Assembly (NCBI GenBank): GCA_900547815.1
Contig: URHY01000069.1
Coordinates: 1 to 11,602 of the forward strand
Direction: 5' to 3'
Source of the DNA: an uncultured Solobacterium sp.
GTDB taxonomy: Bacteria; Bacillota_I; Bacilli_A; Erysipelotrichales; Erysipelotrichaceae
DNA: 11,602 nucleotides
Part shown: positions 7,251-11,602 of the stretch, one piece after another
How the letters are laid out: each line of letters starts with the position of its first letter
Position numbering within the stretch: position 1 is the first letter of the stretch
Position numbers and translations under genes: made by a program
Notes under the pieces: model-generated
Told to the model about the DNA's origin: nothing
Seen by the model: only the letters and a program-made list of their open reading frames with translations
Database searches by the model: none

Positions 7251-7400
7251 TCACTTTGTTTCTTTATGCAAAGTATGTTTGCCACACTTTGGACAATACT
7301 TTTTAATTTCAAGACGTTGCGTGTTGGTCTTCTTATTCTTTGGGGTCGTATAATTTCTTGATAAACACTCTGTACACGTCAAAACAACTTTATCTGCCAA
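7251..7400 (-). CDS. rpmG: 50S ribosomal protein L33 (zinc-binding form), TTG start
   Basis: A small protein of the large ribosomal subunit. The core [19 protein letters not shown] leads to a second CPKC pair, so four Cys (9, 12, 36, 39) form the zinc-binding type of L33. A longer frame runs up to 7448, but it would add 16 non-conserved residues and has no ribosome binding site. The TTG ending at 7400 gives exactly 49 residues, the usual L33 length, and has AAGGAG 10 nt upstream. I therefore infer a TTG start. It follows the sigma factor gene and precedes secE, as in Bacillus-type sigH-rpmG-secE-nusG clusters. Confidence 0.9.
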   Translation of the reverse strand: MADKVVLTCTECLSRNYTTPKNKKTNTQRLEIKKYCPKCGKHTLHKETK

Positions 7401-7410
7401 TTCCTTCACG

Positions 7411-7416
7411 CTCCTT
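7411..7416 (-). promoter_or_regulatory. ribosome binding site deciding the rpmG start
   Basis: AAGGAG on the minus strand lies 10 nt before the TTG at 7400, and a second AAGGAA abuts the TTG. No equivalent lies before the upstream in-frame TTG at 7448. This supports the short 49-residue form of L33. Confidence 0.7.
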
Positions 7417-7444
7417 AACTCATTAAATGTACCATTTAAACCAT

Positions 7445-8041
7445 TCAACTGTCAATTGTCGTATACCATTTTTTTACCTTTTCAAACATAAAATTGACCT
7501 TTGAATAGCTTAATCCCAGCTCTTTGGCAATATATTGATAGGTATATCCCTCCGTACGTAAATTAATAATTTGAATATATTCTTTCCCAAACACTTTACT
7601 AATCCGATTTTTAATGTGTTCCCACATCAGTTTATCAATTACGATATCATGTATTTCTAAAGAATCTGTCATTTGAACTCCATTATAATACATGTTTGTA
7701 TCTTCTTTGATTTTTTGATCTAAACTAATATTTACTTGATTTAAATAACATTGTTTTCGTAATGCCTGGCGCAAAATATCATATGCTTTATTCTTTGTAC
7801 ATTTTCGATAAAAACTAGTAAATGTTAAAACTCGATCCATTCGATATTCAAAGATACAACGATACAACAATAAATCTGCATGTCTATAAAACTCATCTCT
7901 ATCACATAATATCGTATTTGTCTTACGAACAAATATATCAGCCCATATTTCTGTAACCATAGGCCTGTAATATTGTATTAAATTATTCATTTCATAAAAA
8001 TCATTCATTTGAATTAAGTATATGCTCTCATATATATTCAT
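7445..8041 (-). CDS. divergent SigH-like RNA polymerase sigma factor
   Basis: A 198-residue protein in the chromosomal position of Bacillus sigH (before rpmG-secE-nusG). The stretch [20 protein letters not shown] followed by [19 protein letters not shown] aligns by eye with the SigH region 2.3/2.4 segment and its following NSYVSLD-type linker. Region 4 (about 139-193) ends in a helix-turn-helix, [19 protein letters not shown]. The usual region 2.2 core (DLxQEGxxGL) is poorly kept; here it reads roughly [15 protein letters not shown]. It is best read as a rapidly evolving sigma of the SigH/ComX-like type that directs a specialised regulon; competence, stress and sporulation genes are all possible. 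The start is the ATG ending at 8041, 6 nt after AGGTG. The GTG at 8050 lies inside that site. Confidence 0.75.
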   Translation of the reverse strand: MNIYESIYLIQMNDFYEMNNLIQYYRPMVTEIWADIFVRKTNTILCDRDEFYRHADLLLYRCIFEYRMDRVLTFTSFYRKCTKNKAYDILRQALRKQCYLNQVNISLDQKIKEDTNMYYNGVQMTDSLEIHDIVIDKLMWEHIKNRISKVFGKEYIQIINLRTEGYTYQYIAKELGLSYSKVNFMFEKVKKWYTTIDS

Positions 8042-8058
8042 AAGTATCACCTAATTTC

Positions 8059-8064
8059 ATTATA
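8059..8064 (-). promoter_or_regulatory. candidate -10 element for the sigma-rpmG-secE-nusG operon
   Basis: A consensus TATAAT lies 17 nt before the sigma gene ATG and downstream of the rlmB terminator. No good -35 stands at 16 to 18 nt. If used, the 5' leader would be only about a dozen nucleotides and the ribosome binding site would sit at its extreme 5' end. That is unusual, so this call is tentative. Confidence 0.35.
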
Positions 8065-8087
8065 AATAGGCAATGTGAAAAAGACAT

Positions 8088-8116
8088 TAAAAAAGCCAAT
8101 TTTTAAAAATTGACTT
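8088..8116 (-). terminator. intrinsic terminator at the end of rlmB
   Basis: A near-perfect inverted repeat on the minus strand (AAGTCAATTTTT then AAAAATTGGCTT, one T-G pair) is followed by Ts. The rlmB TAA stop overlaps the first bases of the stem. It closes the cysS-mrnC-rlmB transcript and separates it from the sigma factor operon. Confidence 0.85.
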
Positions 8117-8831
8117 ATTTTTTTGGATTTCTTTGATTATATACTTCATACATTAAGATAGCAGCTGCAACACTTGCATTTAATGAAGTAATGCTTCCTA
8201 CCATTGGTAAGTAAACCATATAATCGCATTGTTTTTTTACAAGATTTGAAATACCCTGACCTTCTGATCCAATAACCAATACAGTTGGCGAATCATACAT
8301 ACCTTCACGATATTCCCTAGCCTCTTTCATATCGGTTCCAACAACCCAATATCCATTTTGTTTTAAATTTCTAAGTGTTTGCGATAAATTCGTGACAATG
8401 GAAACTGGCACTGTATAAGCAGCTCCCGTACTTGCCTTTACAACCGTCGGTGTTAAGCCGCAACTGTTGTGTTTTGTTAAAATAACACCATCGACACCTG
8501 CACAATCACATGTTCTTAAAATTGCTCCTACATTATGTGGATCTTGAATTCCATCCAAGGCAACAAGAAGACCTGGCTTTTTGGCACGCGCTACTATTTC
8601 TTCAATACTATACGTTTCAATTTCACTAACCTTAACTGCCACGCCATTATGATGTGTTGTATTGGCAATCTTATCTAATTTTGCACGATTACAATATTCT
8701 ACTTTTAAATTTGATTTTTGGATCGACTTCAAAAGTTTTGCGTCCTTCAAGCCTTGAAGTACATATACTTTTTCAATTGAATCCATATCATTTTGAAGTG
8801 TAGAATACACATTTTTTCCATATACGATCAT
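8115..8831 (-). CDS. rlmB: 23S rRNA 2'-O-ribose guanosine methyltransferase (TrmH/SpoU family)
   Basis: A SPOUT-class methyltransferase expected to methylate the 2'-OH of a conserved guanosine in 23S rRNA (G2251 in E. coli numbering) using SAM. The 238 residues comprise a short substrate-binding N-terminal domain (1-75) and a trefoil-knot catalytic domain. Motif 1 is DPHNVGAILRT with N100 and R106, motif 2 IGSEGQGI (188-194 region), and motif 3 LPMVGSITSLNASVA (208-222). A role on tRNA cannot be excluded from sequence alone, but the cysS-mrnC-rlmB context fits RlmB. It overlaps mrnC by 4 nt (ATGA) and has AGGGG 7 nt before the ATG. Confidence 0.9.
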   Translation of the reverse strand: MIVYGKNVYSTLQNDMDSIEKVYVLQGLKDAKLLKSIQKSNLKVEYCNRAKLDKIANTTHHNGVAVKVSEIETYSIEEIVARAKKPGLLVALDGIQDPHNVGAILRTCDCAGVDGVILTKHNSCGLTPTVVKASTGAAYTVPVSIVTNLSQTLRNLKQNGYWVVGTDMKEAREYREGMYDSPTVLVIGSEGQGISNLVKKQCDYMVYLPMVGSITSLNASVAAAILMYEVYNQRNPKK

Positions 8832-9214
8832 AGACTGTCCCCTATTTCAATAATTTTATCAAGACAAACCTTTAGTCTTTCTTGATGTCCATATAAATAC
8901 AAATAGCCAAGCATCGATTCTAATGCGGTAGCTTCTAAATATGTTTTGTGTGTCGCATTTTTAGCTTTTGAATGAATAGTGGCATTTCTTCCACGCGCTA
9001 AAATTGTCTTTTCATCTTCTGTAAAGAAATCTTCTTCCATCATCTTATTTAGCATAATGGCTTGTCCTTTTGCACTACAAATAACGGCATTTTTCTTCTG
9101 TAGAACATGTGCCTTACGAAAGCCCAAACTCAATAGGTGCTCACGTACTGCCAAAGACATAACGGCATCACCAATCCATGCAAGACTTGTCGCATTTTCT
9201 GTTACAATTTCCAT
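8828..9214 (-). CDS. mrnC: Mini-ribonuclease III
   Basis: A homodimeric RNase III-like enzyme lacking the dsRNA-binding domain; in Bacillus it trims the ends of precursor 23S rRNA. The 128-residue protein has the catalytic signatures LAWIGDAV (D16) and ALESMLGYL (E99), plus the conserved KGQAIML and LARGRNA segments. Length is typical. The ATG shares one base with the cysS stop (TAATG), and the 3' end overlaps rlmB by 4 nt, so all three are translationally coupled. The pairing with rlmB links 23S processing to 23S methylation. Confidence 0.95.
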   Translation of the reverse strand: MEIVTENATSLAWIGDAVMSLAVREHLLSLGFRKAHVLQKKNAVICSAKGQAIMLNKMMEEDFFTEDEKTILARGRNATIHSKAKNATHKTYLEATALESMLGYLYLYGHQERLKVCLDKIIEIGDSL

Positions 9215-10545
9215 TACAGAATTCCTTTTTCAATCAATGTTTGACGAAGTGTATCGGCTGTTTCGAAATCTTTTTCTTTAACCGCATTTCTCCAATTTTG
9301 ATACATCTCTTTATCTTCTTCGCTCATTGTGATTTTTTCAAATTCAATACCTAAAATATAAAGCATCTTTTCTAATGTATGTACTAAAACAGATAAATTT
9401 TCAACATCGATTTCTCTTTGACGTACAGCCTGATTGATTTTCTTAACCACTTCATAAACAACACTAATTGCGTTTGGTGTATTCAAATCATCATTTAAAG
9501 CGTCCATAAATGCAGTATATGTTTCATCGAATGTAGTAGCTTCTTGAGCACTTGATAATGCCAATTTTACGCATGCTTGTTTATAAGCTGCTGCAATCTT
9601 GTCTAATTCTTTCTTTGAAGTTGTGAAAGCCTCTTCGTTTAAATTAAGTGGTGCACGATAATGTGTAGAAATCATTAACCAACGTGTTAGATTCCCTCCA
9701 TGGCTTTCAATCAAATCTTTAGCCCACCATACATTTCCTAAAGATTTAGACATCTTGATACCATTAATGTTGATCATACCATTATGCACCCAGATATTTG
9801 CTAAATGAGTGTTGTTGCATACTTCACATTGGGCAATTTCATTTTCATGATGAGGGAATTTTAAATCCAATCCACCACCATGAATATCGATCAACGTTTT
9901 CTTAAATACATCCTGAATCATAACAACACATTCTGTATGCCAGCCTGGACGTCCTTTTGACCATGGTGAATCCCATTTAATTCCTTCTGTTGTTTCTTTC
10001 CATAAAGTAAAATCTAGTGGATTTTCCTTCTTTTCATTTTCATCAATACGAGCACCTACCATTAAATCGTCAATACTTTGATGAGATAATTCTCCATACT
10101 TTGCATCACTTTTTACACGGAAATAAACATCTCCTCCAACTTGATAAGCAGATCCATTTTGAATCATTTTATCAATAAACTCGATAATTTTATCCATTGT
10201 TTCAGTTACGCGAGGTGCATAATCTGGAAGATCTGCATGAAGTCCTCTTCGTACATCATTATAGGCATCAATAAATTTATCTGTAATTTCCTTTTCAGAT
10301 ACGTTCTGTTCAATCGCCGTTTTAATGATTTTATCATCTACATCCGTATAGTTAGATGCGAAAGTCACATCAAAACCTTGTGCAGACAACGCTTTTTTTA
10401 ATGTATCAAATACAACGATAGGACGAGCATTTCCAATATGTGGATAGTTATATACTGTAGGTCCACATACATACATAGAAATCTTTCCTTCTTCAATTGG
10501 TTTTAATTCTTCAATGGTTTGAGAATAACTATTATATAATTTCAT
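9214..10545 (-). CDS. cysS: cysteinyl-tRNA synthetase
   Basis: A class I aminoacyl-tRNA synthetase that charges tRNA-Cys with cysteine using ATP. The 443-residue protein has the Rossmann-fold motif PHIGN (35-39, HIGH type) and KMSKS at 264-268. The zinc site that selects cysteine is complete: C27, C206, H232 and E236 (FPHHENE). The C-terminal part is helical and carries the anticodon-binding region; it is slightly shorter than the E. coli enzyme. GGAGGA lies about 10 nt before the ATG. It is the first gene of cysS-mrnC-rlmB and lies directly after a terminator. Confidence 0.97.
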   Translation of the reverse strand: MKLYNSYSQTIEELKPIEEGKISMYVCGPTVYNYPHIGNARPIVVFDTLKKALSAQGFDVTFASNYTDVDDKIIKTAIEQNVSEKEITDKFIDAYNDVRRGLHADLPDYAPRVTETMDKIIEFIDKMIQNGSAYQVGGDVYFRVKSDAKYGELSHQSIDDLMVGARIDENEKKENPLDFTLWKETTEGIKWDSPWSKGRPGWHTECVVMIQDVFKKTLIDIHGGGLDLKFPHHENEIAQCEVCNNTHLANIWVHNGMININGIKMSKSLGNVWWAKDLIESHGGNLTRWLMISTHYRAPLNLNEEAFTTSKKELDKIAAAYKQACVKLALSSAQEATTFDETYTAFMDALNDDLNTPNAISVVYEVVKKINQAVRQREIDVENLSVLVHTLEKMLYILGIEFEKITMSEEDKEMYQNWRNAVKEKDFETADTLRQTLIEKGIL

Positions 10546-10573
10546 AATAAAATGTCCTCCAATTCATTTATTT

Positions 10574-10579
10574 ATTATA
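10574..10579 (-). promoter_or_regulatory. candidate -10 element for cysS-mrnC-rlmB
   Basis: A consensus TATAAT on the minus strand lies 28 nt before the cysS ATG. The matching -35 position falls in the T-tract of the preceding terminator (TTTTTT), a poor match to TTGACA. The position is right for a new transcription unit, but the element is incomplete. No T-box signature is visible in this short leader. Confidence 0.45.
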
Positions 10580-10591
10580 CAATACAAAACA

Positions 10592-10622
10592 TGAAAAAAA
10601 AAGCTAACCAAAAGGTTAGCTT
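10592..10622 (-). terminator. intrinsic terminator after the membrane-protein gene
   Basis: The minus strand forms a 9-bp stem AAGCTAACC, loop TTTT, GGTTAGCTT, with a run of Ts. The TAA stop of the upstream gene lies within the 5' arm. It is one of the strongest terminators in the window and isolates cysS from the upstream operon. Confidence 0.92.
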
Positions 10623-11293
10623 ACGTGTAAATTATTCATAATACGACGAATATCTTCTTCATATGGAGTACCAGCTAAATTTTCTAAAGCCGGATTAAAA
10701 TATTCCATCATATGATCGATATCTTTTAAATATGAATATTGAAGTCCAATTAAATATTGCATTGTGCCAACAGGAAATTTCTTATTGTTGTCAAGTTCTG
10801 ACTTACCATCCCACATACTATTCAAGATTTCCTTACAATCATCAATATATTTAGCTTCTTTCTTCATTAAAATGCTAAATTGAATTTGCATATTCTTAAA
10901 TGATTTTTCATCAACATAGCTTTTTCCATAAGAAAGCATACCCTCTGCTTTTTTTATTTTACCTTTTTCTAAGTAATAATAGAATCCACGAGAAGCGACA
11001 CTTGCTTTTTGTTTATTTGAAATACGCATGTTTTTCAATAAATCAAATTGTTCTTCAATTTTAGCATCATTTCTTTGTGCTAAGTATCCACTTAAACGCA
11101 TATACTCACGATTAAATGCTTGATATGAAAATTTACAAGCATTTGAATCCAATGTTTTATAGAATTCATCATATTGTTCATTATCCAATTGAGATAATAA
11201 TTTTTTCCATACCACTTTCTTCATAATGATTGGCACAAATATAAAAACCAATGTCATTATGACGATAATTATTAAATTTAAATTCTTACTCAT
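10616..11293 (-). CDS. membrane-anchored protein of unknown function
   Basis: I do not recognise this 225-residue protein. It starts with a hydrophobic segment (about 5-24, LNLIIIVIMTLVFIFVPIIM) followed by KKVVWKK. This fits a single N-terminal membrane anchor with the basic side in the cytoplasm, so most of the protein may be cytoplasmic. The rest is helix-rich with Tyr/Phe/Leu pairs spaced like TPR-type helical hairpins (for example GFYYYLEKGKIKKAEGML, then MQYLIGLQYSYLKD). No catalytic motif or signal-peptidase site is evident. Its ATG overlaps the end of the 58-residue gene by 8 nt, with AAAGGA upstream, so the two are co-translated. A scaffold or adaptor role at the membrane is a guess from the helical-repeat look. 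Confidence 0.8.
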   Translation of the reverse strand: MSKNLNLIIIVIMTLVFIFVPIIMKKVVWKKLLSQLDNEQYDEFYKTLDSNACKFSYQAFNREYMRLSGYLAQRNDAKIEEQFDLLKNMRISNKQKASVASRGFYYYLEKGKIKKAEGMLSYGKSYVDEKSFKNMQIQFSILMKKEAKYIDDCKEILNSMWDGKSELDNNKKFPVGTMQYLIGLQYSYLKDIDHMMEYFNPALENLAGTPYEEDIRRIMNNLHVS

Positions 11294-11462
11294 CTTTATT
11301 CTTATCCTTTTCTAATTCTAAAGTTAAATCTCGAAACTGAGCTAATAGATCTTCATCAATTCCATCTTTTCTTAATTTTTCCATGTAGACAGCATCTAAA
11401 TCATCTACATCTTTTGTCAAATCATCGCGCTCAGAATCTGTCAAACGATGTCGAATTCCCAT
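11286..11462 (-). CDS. small acidic protein of unknown function
   Basis: A 58-residue, highly charged, acidic and probably all-helical protein (segments RLTDSERDDLTKDVDDLD, DLLAQFRDLTLELEKDK). I do not recognise the family. There is no membrane segment or cysteine. The start is the ATG ending at 11462, because GAGGTG lies 7 nt upstream; the in-frame GTG at 11471 is part of that site. It has its own promoter and overlaps the membrane-anchored gene by 8 nt. It could be a cytoplasmic partner or regulator of that protein. Confidence 0.75.
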   Translation of the reverse strand: MGIRHRLTDSERDDLTKDVDDLDAVYMEKLRKDGIDEDLLAQFRDLTLELEKDKNKDE

Positions 11463-11490
11463 CGCTAACACCTCACAATCTCTAAAGGTT

Positions 11491-11519
11491 AGAATACAGT
11501 ATTTACCTATTTATTTCAA
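11491..11519 (-). promoter_or_regulatory. sigma-A-type promoter for the two-gene unknown operon
   Basis: The minus strand reads TTGAAA, a 17-nt spacer, then TATTCT, 29 nt before the ATG of the 58-residue gene. It lies just downstream of a terminator. This is the best-matched -35/-10 pair in the window. Confidence 0.7.
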
Positions 11520-11544
11520 GTTTTTGGTTTGCACTTTTTAGTTA

Positions 11545-11574
11545 AGACAAGAAAAGACTTTCCAAAGGAAAGTC
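11545..11574 (-). terminator. intrinsic terminator of the gene beyond the window edge
   Basis: The minus strand forms an 8-bp stem GACTTTCC, loop TTT, GGAAAGTC, followed by TTTTCTTGTCTT. It ends whatever transcription unit enters from beyond the right edge and lies just upstream of the promoter of the next operon. Confidence 0.88.
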
Positions 11575-11575
11575 A

Positions 11576-11592
11576 CACGTCTAAATGACGTG
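11576..11592. other. second hairpin next to the edge terminator
   Basis: A 6-bp inverted repeat CACGTC, loop ATTTA, GACGTG lies one base upstream of the terminator stem (minus-strand reading). It could be the last stem of a structured RNA or cis-regulatory leader cut by the window edge, or the tail of a coding gene. The 25 visible bases before the first terminator arm are too few to decide. Confidence 0.4.
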
Positions 11593-11602
11593 CCCGGTTC
11601 GT

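Noticed and set aside
7442..7444. ATG immediately after the sigma gene stop as a start for L33
   Set aside because: It is out of frame with L33 and meets TAA after two codons.
10546..10600. T-box riboswitch expected before cysS
   Set aside because: The leader is under 60 nt, lacks a specifier stem and the conserved GGTGG-type T-box sequence, and begins right after a terminator.
11593..11602. Possible tRNA T-arm (plus-strand GGTTCG) at the window edge
   Set aside because: Only the end is visible; no paired acceptor or T-stem can be formed, and the minus-strand terminator explains the neighbouring structure.

Overview
The window looks like chromosomal DNA from a low-GC, monoderm Bacillota bacterium. 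The AT-rich genes, strong AGGAGG-type ribosome binding sites, SigH-like gene next to rpmG-secE-nusG, and Mini-RNase III between cysS and rlmB all point that way. The neighbourhood and a divergent sigma factor suggest an Erysipelotrichia-type lineage, but that placement is inference and was not tested. TGA is used as a stop by several genes, so the code is the standard bacterial one. Every gene lies on the minus strand, so the window reads from high to low coordinates.

Region 1 (11602 to 10600): a hairpin pair with a clear terminator at the window edge, a good sigma-A-type promoter, then two overlapping unknown genes: a 58-residue acidic protein and a 225-residue protein with one N-terminal membrane anchor. 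They end in a strong terminator. Region 2 (10580 to 8090): cysS, mrnC and rlmB, coupled by 1-nt and 4-nt overlaps. They provide cysteinyl-tRNA synthetase, 23S rRNA maturation and 23S rRNA 2'-O-methylation, and end in another terminator. Region 3 (8064 to 6473): a SigH-like sigma factor, rpmG, secE and nusG, ending in a terminator. Compared with the familiar Bacillus order, the NYN-domain gene between rlmB and sigH is absent, and rplK-rplA do not follow nusG.

Region 4 (6463 to 3297): a NagD-type HAD phosphatase, secG with an extended -10 promoter, a terminator, and rnr (RNase R). Region 5 (3304 to 3049): a decayed VOC/glyoxalase-fold pseudogene that begins on top of the rnr stop codon. Region 6 (3016 to 73): a promoter, a possible 23-codon mini-gene closed by a terminator, then a six-unit ankyrin-repeat protein tightly coupled to an EF-G-like GTPase. 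The GTPase has Tyr where canonical EF-G has the catalytic switch II His.

Most of the window is core information processing: translation, ribosome assembly, RNA decay, transcription elongation and protein export. The least explained parts are the ankyrin/EF-G-like pair with its short leader unit, the divergent sigma factor, and the two-gene membrane-protein operon upstream of cysS. Intrinsic terminators repeatedly sit on or within a few bases of stop codons, a sign of strong compaction. Several start codons were moved downstream because the longest reading frame began inside the ribosome binding site.
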